Origin: Pleurocapsa sp. FMAR1
Lineage (GTDB): Bacteria; Cyanobacteriota; Cyanobacteriia; Cyanobacteriales; Xenococcaceae
NCBI RefSeq assembly: GCF_963665995.1
Contig: NZ_OY762512.1
Coordinates: forward strand, 4,836,001-4,900,000
DNA: 64,000 nt
Direction of reading: 5' to 3'
Position 1 is the stretch's first letter. Every line of letters starts with the position of its first letter. The notes below the pieces were generated by a model. The model did not search any database, was not told where the DNA came from, and saw nothing but the letters and a program-made list of their open reading frames with translations. Both the position numbers and the translations under genes were made by a program. Positions 26,433 to 34,862 of this stretch are shown here, piece after piece.

Positions 26433-27509
26433 TTACTTGGCTTGAATTGTATCTAGCTTTGCCTGAACTTTCTGGACTACGTTATCAGGTAAAGGAACAT
26501 AGCCTAATTCTTTGGCATAAGCCTGTCCATCAGTTAATGACCAGTTAACTACATCCTTCAAACCTTGTAATTTATTGGGATCATCATAATTTTGATATGC
26601 CAAAATCCAGGTATAGGTAACAATAGGATAAGAACTTTCTCCTTCTGGGTCGGTAACAAACGCCCGTAGATTTTCTGGTAAAGTTGTAGCACTTAAAGCT
26701 CCAGCAGCAGATTCATCAGAGGCTGCAACATACTTTCCAGATTTGTTTTCTAAAGTGGCAAAAGGAATCTCCTGTTGCTTGGCATAACCATACTCAACGT
26801 AGCCAAGCGCGCCTTCGGTTTGCAGAATTTGAGCCGTCACCCCTTCATTTCCTTTTGCACCTATACCTGTTGGCCATTCTACGGTTTTACCGTCGCCAAC
26901 TTTTTGTTTCCATTCAGGACTAATTGCGCTTAGATGTTTGGTAAATACTCCAGTAGTACCACTACCGTCTGAACGATGAACCACGGTAATTTTGCTGTCG
27001 GGAAGCTTGGCATCAGGATTAAGAGAGGCGATCGCAGTATCGTTCCATTGAGTAATCTTACCCAGTAAAATATCTACATATACTTGACGAGAAAATTTTA
27101 ATTGAGCAACATCAGGTAAGTTATACGCTAGTACAATACTACCAGCAGTCATAGGCAACAACGCCACTCCCTGCTTCACCGCGGCAATTTCCTCGTCTGT
27201 CATTGCTACATCACTCGCACCGAAATCCACTGTTCCTTGGGTAAACTGCTCAACCCCAGCACCACTGCCAACGGACTGATAAGATACCTGAACATTAGGA
27301 TTCTGCTTATTGTATTCAGAAAACCAGCGTTGATATAAAGGTGCAGGGAAAGATGCACCAGCACCAGTCAAACTGACACTTTGTGCATTAGCAACGGGGG
27401 TAGAAAGATTAACTTTATTAGCAGAAATATCTATATTTTGCGCGACAAGTCCTAAAGACACCGCTGATATAAGAGTTAAGCAAAAATTTTGTTTAGTTTT
27501 AAAAACCAT
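26433..27509 (-). CDS. pstS: Phosphate ABC transporter substrate-binding protein PstS
   Basis: 358 residues with an N-terminal signal region (hydrophobic LTLISAVSLGLVAQNI, mature part probably from about residue 40). The phosphate-binding protein motifs are present: GAGASFPAPLYQRWFSEYNK, SGAGVEQFTQGTVDFGASD (cited in part), VVHRSDGSGTTGVFTKHL and YPIVTYTWILAY. It captures phosphate in the periplasm for a PstCAB transporter, but no pstC, pstA or pstB is in this window, so it is an orphan copy here. A candidate Pho box lies 47 nt upstream, consistent with induction under phosphate limitation. Confidence 0.95.
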   Translation of the reverse strand: MVFKTKQNFCLTLISAVSLGLVAQNIDISANKVNLSTPVANAQSVSLTGAGASFPAPLYQRWFSEYNKQNPNVQVSYQSVGSGAGVEQFTQGTVDFGASDVAMTDEEIAAVKQGVALLPMTAGSIVLAYNLPDVAQLKFSRQVYVDILLGKITQWNDTAIASLNPDAKLPDSKITVVHRSDGSGTTGVFTKHLSAISPEWKQKVGDGKTVEWPTGIGAKGNEGVTAQILQTEGALGYVEYGYAKQQEIPFATLENKSGKYVAASDESAAGALSATTLPENLRAFVTDPEGESSYPIVTYTWILAYQNYDDPNKLQGLKDVVNWSLTDGQAYAKELGYVPLPDNVVQKVQAKLDTIQAK

Positions 27510-27555
27510 CTGATTTTAGTAAATTAGTTTGTCAACAGTTAACAATATTTGATTG

Positions 27556-27574
27556 AGGTAAAGAGAAAATTAAG
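27556..27574 (-). promoter_or_regulatory. Candidate Pho box upstream of pstS
   Basis: Read on the minus strand: CTTAATTT, a 3-nt spacer TCT, then CTTTACCT. Cyanobacterial Pho boxes bound by PhoB/SphR are direct 8-nt repeats of type PyTTAAPyPyT/A separated by about 3 nt. The first unit fits fully and the second has one mismatch. Only two units are seen, where three are common. Confidence 0.45.
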
Positions 27575-27815
27575 GATTAAAAATATGTTATTTTAACCAG
27601 CATTTGGATATTCATAGCTTAGATACTTTCATTCTGAATCTGCATCAAATAATAAATAGATTTAAAAATAATCGAATTTACGAGCAATTGCTAATCATAC
27701 TAGTTTGTATATTATGGGCGATTAATTTATAGTTAAAACCATGTAAATTAGGCTTAATAAAGCTATTTTAAATGTTCTAAATAAAAAATTTAGCTAATAA
27801 ATACCAACATATAAC

Positions 27816-27966
27816 TTACGCAAGAATTATTTCGAGATCGGGATTTTCTAGCTGCTGAATCAAATAATCTTGAAAAAGAACATTTTTCAGTTGGTAAACA
27901 CTAAAATTATTCGCGATCGCTAAATACTCTAAACGCACCCAAACAAATAAAGAAGTGACAGCGTAC
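27816..27966 (-). pseudogene. Possible transposase C-terminal remnant
   Basis: An open minus-strand frame without a start codon ends at 27816. It reads SLFVWVRLEYLAIANNFSVY, then QLKNVLFQDYLIQQLENPDL. The FVWVRLEYL block followed by a short helical tail recalls the end of IS701/IS4-type transposases, but the match is from memory and the rest of the element is absent. The remainder of the 600-nt spacer between pstS and gdhA is AT-rich, with nothing else recognised. Confidence 0.3.
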
Positions 27967-28108
27967 CTATAACTCAAGCTAAAAGCTATTGAAAAACGAA
28001 AAACAAAGAGTTGTGAACAAAGATTAAAAAATAAGTATCATCTCAGAAACTAGACACCTTCAAAACATAAGTTATAAGAATAGTTATCAATAAATTTGAA
28101 GAACAGCA

Positions 28109-29413
28109 ATGCCAGACAAAAGCAATCGAGCTTCTTTATTAGCTGATGCTAGTAAAAGATTAGAAGAGGCTTTAAAGCACGTGACGATTTCTGAAGATGC
28201 GATCGCTCGCTTGCAGCACCCCAAGACAAGCTTGAGCGTATCTATTCCCGTGCGGATGGACGATGGCAAATTAAAGGTATTCTCTGGCTATCGAGTGCGC
28301 TACGACGACACCAGAGGCGCAGGTAAAGGAGGCGTTCGCTATCATCCTCATGTCACTCTAGACGAGGTGCAGTCACTAGCTTTCTGGATGACCTTTAAGT
28401 GTGCCTTATTGGATTTACCCTTTGGTGGTGCAAAAGGAGGCATTATCGTTAATCCCAAAGAATTATCCAAGGCAGAGTTAGAAAGATTAAGTCGCGGTTA
28501 TATAGATGCGATCGCCGATGCTGTCGGTATAGATATTGATATTCTTGCTCCTGATGTATATACCAACGCCACCATCATGGGTTGGATGATGGATCAATAC
28601 AGCACGATTCGACGGCAGCTATGTCGGGGAGTAGTTACAGGCAAACCATTAGCTCTGGGAGGAAGCCAAGGCAGAGATACCGCTACAGCAATGGGCGCAT
28701 TTACCGTAATTCAAACTATGCTGCCCAAATTTAAGCTTATTCCCTCAGAAACTACCGTTGCGGTTCAGGGTTTTGGTAATGCAGGTGCAACTATAGCAGA
28801 TTTGCTCGCTGAGGCGGGGTACAAAGTAGTGGCTGTTAGTGATTCCCAAGGCGGCATTTATGCACCTCAAGGTTTGGATATTACTAGCGTTAAAAAACAC
28901 AAAAATCAGAGTCGCGAAATGAAGGCAGTATATTGTCATGATAGTGTATGCAGCATTGTCGAACATCAGGTTATATCGAATCAAGAGTTATTGGCTTTAG
29001 ATGTAGATGTCTTAATTCCTGCTGCTTTAGAAAATCAAATTACCGCTAGTAATGCAGCAGATATTAAAGCTAAATATATCTTTGAGGTGGCTAATGGCCC
29101 AATTAACTCTGATGCTGATAAAATTCTTGCAGCCAAAGGCATTTACGTTTTTCCTGATATTTTAGTTAATGCGGGGGGAGTTACCGTAAGTTATTTCGAG
29201 TGGGTACAAAATCGTAGTGGTTGGTACTGGACATTAGCAGAAGTAAATCAACGCCTTCAAGACAAAATGCTCATAGAAGCCGAGAAAACCTGGAGTATTA
29301 GCCAAGATTTAACCATTGATATTCGTACCGCAGCTTATGTTCATGCACTAAACCGCTTGGGAACAGCTTTAGATGCTAAAGGAACCAAAAGTTATTTTAC
29401 TTCTGGTGTGTAA
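28109..29413 (+). CDS. gdhA: Glutamate dehydrogenase (Glu/Leu/Phe/Val dehydrogenase family)
   Basis: 434 residues. The catalytic block is PFGGAKGG with Lys109, preceded by RGAGKGGVRYHP and followed by APDVYTNATIMGWMMDQYS and GGSQGRDTATAMGAF. The Rossmann motif is VAVQGFGNAGATIADLLAEAG at about 219-239, cited in part, with an Ser-containing VVAVSDSQGGIY after beta strand 2. The conserved end ILVNAGGVTVSYFEWVQNR is present. The enzyme interconverts glutamate with 2-oxoglutarate and ammonium, and the length and motifs fit the hexameric 45-kDa class. Cofactor preference is uncertain. It stands as a single gene. Confidence 0.93.
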   Translation: MPDKSNRASLLADASKRLEEALKHVTISEDAIARLQHPKTSLSVSIPVRMDDGKLKVFSGYRVRYDDTRGAGKGGVRYHPHVTLDEVQSLAFWMTFKCALLDLPFGGAKGGIIVNPKELSKAELERLSRGYIDAIADAVGIDIDILAPDVYTNATIMGWMMDQYSTIRRQLCRGVVTGKPLALGGSQGRDTATAMGAFTVIQTMLPKFKLIPSETTVAVQGFGNAGATIADLLAEAGYKVVAVSDSQGGIYAPQGLDITSVKKHKNQSREMKAVYCHDSVCSIVEHQVISNQELLALDVDVLIPAALENQITASNAADIKAKYIFEVANGPINSDADKILAAKGIYVFPDILVNAGGVTVSYFEWVQNRSGWYWTLAEVNQRLQDKMLIEAEKTWSISQDLTIDIRTAAYVHALNRLGTALDAKGTKSYFTSGV

Positions 29414-29819
29414 TTAAAGGTGTTGGTGATTTAGCAAATAAGGCACAAAGTACGTTTATTCATAGCTATTAAACGCTAGTTCAATGAAATAATTTTCCGA
29501 ATCAATTTTAAAGCGGAGTAGAGATAAAGAGCGATCGCATCCTATACAGATTCAGACGAGAGAATTATGAGATATCGTAATTTATCGCTTATCTCAAAAA
29601 TTCCACGAAACATTAACAACTGGGAATTGACAATAATCGAGCTAAATCAACTATCCTGAACGTTTATTGGCTACGAGGGAAAACCGTCCTTTCTTCCAGT
29701 AAACACAACTGCTACCAGCAAAGCCATTAAGTAGGAATGAAAGGCGATCTCGCTTATGAACTTGTCAAACCACAATACAATGCGATCTTAACTATTATCG
29801 TTCGATCCAATCTCTACTA
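29414..29819. other. Spacer, no gene seen
   Basis: About 406 nt, AT-rich, between gdhA and the convergent DUF6745-like gene. It includes one HIP1-type site near 29530. No open frame with family-like sequence, tRNA or clear terminator was found. Confidence 0.5.
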
Positions 29820-31793
29820 TTAAAAGGGTATAATCTCCCAAGGACGAGAGATTAAAGCAGTTTTTACTGTATTAATATTAGAGTCTATGACCGTAAAACT
29901 AGATGTTACATCGTCATTATTAATATCTACTAAAAGATTAAATGATGAACTAAAAGGACTATTTTTAGGTTGTATATTTAATAGTTCGTGTCTTTCTTGT
30001 TTGTCTATAATTTGAATATCACATTCTCGAACAATACGCTTCCAACCTATTTCTTTTATTAACAATTGTTTTAAGTGATCGGTTGATTCCCTTGAAATCC
30101 ATTCAATACTCCATTGGCTAGGATCTATTTTTCCATATCTCTGAGGAATTATTTCGCCATGATGAGCGTAAAAATGATAGCCATCAAGAAATTCTATTGC
30201 GGGAGAACCAATATTATGAATGCGTTTTCGCTCGTCTAAAAAGATTTTGTTTGGGCGATCGCAAACAATGCACAAGTTTTCAAAACAAAAAAGCCAGCCA
30301 CAATTATCGACTAAATCCTCAAGTAAAGAAATTCTTTCTATGAATTGAGGTTCAAGATTAGTATTAAGCTCTTGAAGATAAAACTTAAACAAAGTCAATT
30401 CAAAAGATAAATCTTCAGGATTGAGAAATATTTCATGATTTAATATTTTAGTCTCATTTTTTTCATTCAATAACTTTTTTATACTATTAAAAATACTATT
30501 CTTCTCTATTTTTGAATATTTATTTATTTCTCTTTTATAAATTTTCAGATTGAATTGTTTTTCAAGCTCACCAAATATTTTTTCTGGCTTTGTTCTTATA
30601 TGATTAAGCACTCTACCTATAAGACAACTAACTATATAGTTGTTCATTAACTTGTGTATAAATCCTTTTTTATATAAGTTGATAATTATTTGGTAAGCTG
30701 CAAGAGGACTAGAGCAAATATGTGTATATGGTATTTTTTGGTCAGTAAAGTAATTATTTTTTAGAACTAAAGAATATGCAGCTTTTATTACTTGAAATGC
30801 TTTTCTTCTATTTATTCTAGCTGAAGAATAAGCAGCAATTTCATATTTATTTTTATATTCTGGTATTTTAGCAAATATTTTCTCTTTCTCTATTTCTATT
30901 TTTCTATCTAATTCTTGCTCTTTGATATTTGTTTCTTTAACTAAAATATCTTTAATGTAAGGTGCTGGAGAGATAGCTAACCATTTAAATTGCCAATCTT
31001 TAGGTTCTAATTGTCCGTATTTTTCAGAAAGCTTTTTACCATGATGGTAGTATAGATTATAGTTTTCAAAAATTACTGCTGGCTTGCCTATATTATGTAA
31101 TCTTTGTTCTAAATCTAAATTAATTTCAGGTCTGATAACTAATTTAGCTGTATCTTTAAATTGCCATTGCCAAGAATTTTGAGCTAATATCAGCCATTCT
31201 TTTATATTAGGTATTGGTAAGTCTATAAAATCCAAATAATCGTAATAAGCAAATATACCAAATAAATAATTTGATAGATAGTAATCGTAAAAATGAAAAA
31301 ACCCAGATTCACCATCTCCCACACATCTAAGATCTGAATCGTCAAGACTTGCCTCAAAATTATATTCTACTTCATCCATTACTCTCAATATTATCGATGA
31401 CCAGAGTGAATTATGAACTGCTTCATTAACTGGCTTAGTAATCAAATTATATAAATTAATCTGTAGATTTTTATCCAAAAATTTATCAATAGTTTCTTTG
31501 ATTGCATAAATTATCTTAAAATTATAATAGTTGGCATTTATAGGACTATCTTGTTCGGGATAGTAGGTAAAATTAAAATACATTGACTGTCTAAGTATTG
31601 TTTTAGGATCGAGCCATTCTATTTTTGCTGGTGGCTGTAATCCTAAATTAGAGTAAATGGAAATGATTGCTGAAATGATTGCTTCTTTATTTCCAGATTT
31701 GGTATCTAAACCAATTTTAATCCATTCTTTTTTAGTAATAGAAATAATTTCTTCTTGTTCTGGAGTAAGTTTGGTTATTTTGGATTTATTCAT
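29820..31793 (-). CDS. Large DUF6745-like protein with two repeat domains
   Basis: 657 residues from the ATG at 31793; a TTG at 31814 would add seven residues and overlap the upstream gene. Two related modules are seen. One is at about 235-290 (RLHNIGKPAVIFENYNLYYH, then HGKKLSEKYGQLEPKDWQFK), and one near 545-600 (RIHNIGSPAIEFLDGYHFYA, then HHGEIIPQRYGKIDPSQWSI). The pattern of His-Asn, Pro-Ala, a Tyr-rich strand, HG and a Trp resembles DUF6745-type proteins of unknown function. No membrane segment. The codon use is more AT-rich than in neighbouring core genes. It lies 17 nt downstream of a Uma2 gene on the same strand, so the pair may be one transcription unit. Confidence 0.65.
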   Translation of the reverse strand: MNKSKITKLTPEQEEIISITKKEWIKIGLDTKSGNKEAIISAIISIYSNLGLQPPAKIEWLDPKTILRQSMYFNFTYYPEQDSPINANYYNFKIIYAIKETIDKFLDKNLQINLYNLITKPVNEAVHNSLWSSIILRVMDEVEYNFEASLDDSDLRCVGDGESGFFHFYDYYLSNYLFGIFAYYDYLDFIDLPIPNIKEWLILAQNSWQWQFKDTAKLVIRPEINLDLEQRLHNIGKPAVIFENYNLYYHHGKKLSEKYGQLEPKDWQFKWLAISPAPYIKDILVKETNIKEQELDRKIEIEKEKIFAKIPEYKNKYEIAAYSSARINRRKAFQVIKAAYSLVLKNNYFTDQKIPYTHICSSPLAAYQIIINLYKKGFIHKLMNNYIVSCLIGRVLNHIRTKPEKIFGELEKQFNLKIYKREINKYSKIEKNSIFNSIKKLLNEKNETKILNHEIFLNPEDLSFELTLFKFYLQELNTNLEPQFIERISLLEDLVDNCGWLFCFENLCIVCDRPNKIFLDERKRIHNIGSPAIEFLDGYHFYAHHGEIIPQRYGKIDPSQWSIEWISRESTDHLKQLLIKEIGWKRIVRECDIQIIDKQERHELLNIQPKNSPFSSSFNLLVDINNDDVTSSFTVIDSNINTVKTALISRPWEIIPF

Positions 31794-31810
31794 ACAAGAT
31801 AATCGCTGAC

Positions 31811-32359
31811 TCAATACAACAGTAACTTATCGATCGCAATCTCAATATTGGGAAAGGCTTGAGGCGTTACTGTTCCCGATTGATATTCAACTACTTGCAA
31901 GTATTTATCTTGACGGGGTTGAGTGTGAATAATTAACTTCTTATTTTTTAGATCGATTACCCAATATTCAGAGATACTATTACGGGCATAAATAGTAACT
32001 TTCTGTTGCAGATCTTTATTAAGTGTTCGTTGAGACACCTCAATTAACCAATAAATATCTTCTACATAGGGATGACGAGTACGATAAATAGTTAAAGGCA
32101 ATCTAACAATAGCAATATCTGGTTCGGGTTCGGAGTTGTCTAAAGTGATAGGATGGGATTCTTTAACATGAGCTAATTGAGATAGCTTGTTTCGCAAATA
32201 AATAACTATACTCTCATTAGTAAAACTATGCTCGACACCTTCGGGACTCATCTCAACTATATCTCCTTCCAACAACTCCACCCTTTGTCCTTCCAACACT
32301 CCAGAGTCCACTAGTTCGTGCCATCTATCTATCGACCATTTATAAGTTGTTGAAACCAT
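31811..32359 (-). CDS. Uma2-family (DUF820) nuclease-like protein
   Basis: 182 residues of the Uma2 family. The motifs are WHELVDSGVLEGQRVELLEG, EPDIAIVRLP (acidic residue), IYWLIEVSQRTLNKDLQQK (Glu and Lys) and EYWVIDLKNKKLIIHTQP. These correspond to the PD-(D/E)XK catalytic core and the family's usual C-terminus. It precedes the DUF6745-like gene by 17 nt on the same strand. It differs in subtype from the Uma2 protein at 18470-19045. Function is unproven for the family. Confidence 0.88.
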   Translation of the reverse strand: MVSTTYKWSIDRWHELVDSGVLEGQRVELLEGDIVEMSPEGVEHSFTNESIVIYLRNKLSQLAHVKESHPITLDNSEPEPDIAIVRLPLTIYRTRHPYVEDIYWLIEVSQRTLNKDLQQKVTIYARNSISEYWVIDLKNKKLIIHTQPRQDKYLQVVEYQSGTVTPQAFPNIEIAIDKLLLY

Positions 32360-32548
32360 ATTATTAAGCTCATCACTAACTATAAGCTGATTTTAGCCAA
32401 TCGCTTCCCAGACCATCGAGGGATAAAGTTAATCATTTTAATTAACCAAAAATTTCCTCATAAGTTCCTCAAATCATTTGCCTAATCTTGGTAATATCAC
32501 AAATAATATAATTTATTCGAGAATAAACACCTATTACCAATTATAATC

Positions 32549-33124
32549 ATGTCTATTCCCATTCCTCGAAGATCCAGTGGCTATAAGCTGGGTGATGCTA
32601 ATGCACCTATCACTGTAGAAATGTTTTTCGATCTTGAGTGTCCTTTTTCTAAAAAAGGTTGGCAGACATTCTTGCAGGTAATTGCCGCTTATTCTGCTGA
32701 ACAGGTACACTTCATATTTCAGCCAATGACATTGAGCAATCATCGCCAGAGTTGGGATGTAACCAAAGCAGCGATCGGCGTGGCAGAAAATAACACTCAG
32801 AAATTTATTGATTTTGTCAACTATGTTTTTGACCATCAAAAAGAATTTGCAGGGGATGCTTTTAAAGATAAAACCCAAACAGACTTGCATTATCTTTTAG
32901 CCGATTATGCCCTCGATGCTACAGAATGGTCAGACAAAGACAAGTTTATTGAACTATTAAACAGCAAAGAAATATATAACCAAGCAAGGACACCTGCACG
33001 ATATGCAGCATTCAGAGGAGTTTGGTCTACCCCGACTTTTTTTATTAATGGTGCGCCAGCAACCGATCTATCATCTCAAACAAATTTACAGGAGTGGCAA
33101 AAGGCGATCGATTCACTCTTATGA
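32549..33124 (+). CDS. DsbA-like thioredoxin-fold protein with a single active-site Cys
   Basis: 191 residues. VEMFFDLECPFSKKGWQTFL carries the DsbA-type active site as CPFS (Cys31), where the second Cys is replaced by Ser. The rest matches the DsbA/thioredoxin_4 helical-insert family: HFIFQPMTLSNHRQSWDV, ARTPARYAAFRGVWSTPTFF and FINGAPATDLSS, with the cis-Pro loop STPTF. There is no signal peptide, so it is probably cytosolic. A monothiol site suggests glutathione-dependent or non-redox function rather than disulfide formation. It lies 58 nt upstream of a glutathione-reductase-like gene on the same strand, a suggestive pairing. Confidence 0.85.
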   Translation: MSIPIPRRSSGYKLGDANAPITVEMFFDLECPFSKKGWQTFLQVIAAYSAEQVHFIFQPMTLSNHRQSWDVTKAAIGVAENNTQKFIDFVNYVFDHQKEFAGDAFKDKTQTDLHYLLADYALDATEWSDKDKFIELLNSKEIYNQARTPARYAAFRGVWSTPTFFINGAPATDLSSQTNLQEWQKAIDSLL

Positions 33125-33182
33125 AAGATGAAAAACATAATTGTAAGTACAATAATGTAAAGAAACATTAAGTAATTTAATC

Positions 33183-34523
33183 ATGGCTAACTTCGATTTT
33201 CTAATTATTGGTGCAGGTACAGGGGGAATGGCAGCAGCTCAAAAAGCTGCGGAATATGGGGCAAAAGTAGCGGTAATAGAAAAAGAAAAAGTAGGTGGAA
33301 CTTGTCTTAATCGTGGCTGCACTCCTAAAAAGTTGATGGTGTATGCTGCCGATTTTGCGCTTCAGGAATCATTGGCGGTTAGTTATGGCTGGCAGGAATG
33401 TCAGCGTCAGCTTGATTGGTCTTTATTGATGCAAAAGATCCATCAGCGACTTGATAGTATTAGCAATTCTTTTACCAAGACATTTGCAGAAAAAGGAATT
33501 GAGCTAATTTATGGAGAAGCAAAGTTTATTGATAGTCGCACTGTAAAAGTAAACGACCAAGAAATTAGTGCCGATAAAATTTTAATCGCTGTAGGTGGAC
33601 ATCCTATCAAGCCAGACATTCCAGGAAAAGATTTAGCTATTACTTCTAGAGAAATGTTTCAGCTAAAAGAAATACCCCAAAAGCTAGCAATTGTTGGCGG
33701 TGGCTATATTGGCGTAGAGTTTGCCAGCATGATGAATGCCTTTGGTGCAGAAGTTGTGTTTATGGACACTAGTGAACTTATCTTATCTGGATTTGACAAA
33801 GATCTAAGAACAACAGTACAGCAGGGATTAATTGAGCGTGGGATCGAATTTATTGGTGAAACTACTGCCGAGAAAATAGAACAGGCTGGAAATAGATTAC
33901 AACTTCACTTATCTGACGAGCAAACCATTACCGCAGATCGGGTATTGCTGGCAACAGGACGCGCACCAAATACTAAAAGCCTCGATCTAGATAAGGCAGG
34001 AGTCAAAGTAGGAGATAAAGGAGAAATTAAGGTAGATGAATTTTGTCGTACTGAAAACCAGCATATTTATGCTGTAGGAGACTGTATAGATCGTGTTCCT
34101 CTGACTCCTGTTGCCAAAGCCGAAGCTTTAGCAGTGGTAGAAACTCTATACGGTAAACAACCAAAGTCCATTGACTATACTTACGTCACTTCGGCAGTGT
34201 TTTCTCGCCCCGAAGCTGCTACTGTTGGCATGAATGAGGCAGAGGCTAGAGATAAATATGGAGATCGGATCAACTGCCATTGCGATCGCACTACTCCCAT
34301 GCTTTATAGTCTAGCGGATGAGGCAAACCAAGAAACGGTAACGATTAAATTAATTACGGTGGGTAAGGAAGAGAAAGTTGTTGGCGTACACATGGTAGGA
34401 GAACACGCAGCAGATATTATTCAGTGTATTGGTGTGGCTGTGCGTCAAGGAATCACTAAACAAGACTTGGACGATTCTTTTGGTATTCATCCTACTATTG
34501 GTGAAGAGTTTATGAGTATGTAG
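33183..34523 (+). CDS. Pyridine nucleotide-disulfide oxidoreductase, glutathione-reductase-like
   Basis: 446 residues. FAD site GAGTGGMAAAQKAAE at 10-24, redox disulfide GGTCLNRGCTPKKLMVYA (C41-C46), second nucleotide-binding motif VGGGYIGVEFASMM at 171-184, FAD-binding YAVGDCIDRVPLTPVA and the C-terminal GIHPTIGEEFMSM. The CTPKKLMVYA and HPTxGEEF motifs are those of glutathione reductase rather than lipoamide dehydrogenase. However, the loop after beta strand 2 of the NAD(P) domain reads VVFMDTSELILSG. It has D195 and no paired arginines, which usually means NADH rather than NADPH. The exact substrate is therefore open: glutathione, a related thiol or something else. Confidence 0.88.
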   Translation: MANFDFLIIGAGTGGMAAAQKAAEYGAKVAVIEKEKVGGTCLNRGCTPKKLMVYAADFALQESLAVSYGWQECQRQLDWSLLMQKIHQRLDSISNSFTKTFAEKGIELIYGEAKFIDSRTVKVNDQEISADKILIAVGGHPIKPDIPGKDLAITSREMFQLKEIPQKLAIVGGGYIGVEFASMMNAFGAEVVFMDTSELILSGFDKDLRTTVQQGLIERGIEFIGETTAEKIEQAGNRLQLHLSDEQTITADRVLLATGRAPNTKSLDLDKAGVKVGDKGEIKVDEFCRTENQHIYAVGDCIDRVPLTPVAKAEALAVVETLYGKQPKSIDYTYVTSAVFSRPEAATVGMNEAEARDKYGDRINCHCDRTTPMLYSLADEANQETVTIKLITVGKEEKVVGVHMVGEHAADIIQCIGVAVRQGITKQDLDDSFGIHPTIGEEFMSM

Positions 34524-34560
34524 GGCTTACTGAAAAACTTAGATTTGATAAGATATCTGC

Positions 34561-34651
34561 TCAAAAGCTCTTAGCTATTAGCTGCACACAGCAAAACTGT
34601 GAAGCCCGCTTAGGGCGGACTGCGCGTACGCGCTGCGCTCTTAGCTTTTGA
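34561..34651. repeat. MITE-like hairpin cluster with terminal inverted repeats
   Basis: The segment begins with TCAAAAGCT and ends with its complement AGCTTTTGA. Inside are CACAG-CAAAA-CTGTG (34587-34601), GCCC-GCTTA-GGGC (34604-34616) and the 12-nt palindrome GCGCGTACGCGC (34622-34633). It follows directly after the glutathione-reductase-like gene. The outer inverted repeats make a small non-coding mobile element plausible. Confidence 0.6.
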
Positions 34652-34740
34652 AAAATCGGCTTATCTATAGCAATCAAATCATTGATTAGGACATCTTTTA
34701 ATTTCTTTGCGCCTCTGCTAGGTCAGCATTACGTGCGTCT

Positions 34741-34850
34741 AAAGCCTTCGTTTGCGCCTTCGGACGACGCGGTGAGACAGTTGCGGTGGACGGGTTCCCC
34801 GGCATAAGCAAACTGTTGAACCCTTTAGGGGGTCTGACCTCTTTGCGCGA
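34741..34850. repeat. GC-rich repeat module
   Basis: GC-rich segment with TTTGCGCCTTCGGACGACGC, resembling the module TTGCGCCTGTCGGCGACGCG at 35451-35470 and 25934-25953. An ACAGTT/AACTGT inverted pair encloses a C- and G-rich loop. It adjoins the 3' side of the broken IS630 element. Confidence 0.55.
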
Positions 34851-34862
34851 GATTTTATAGCA

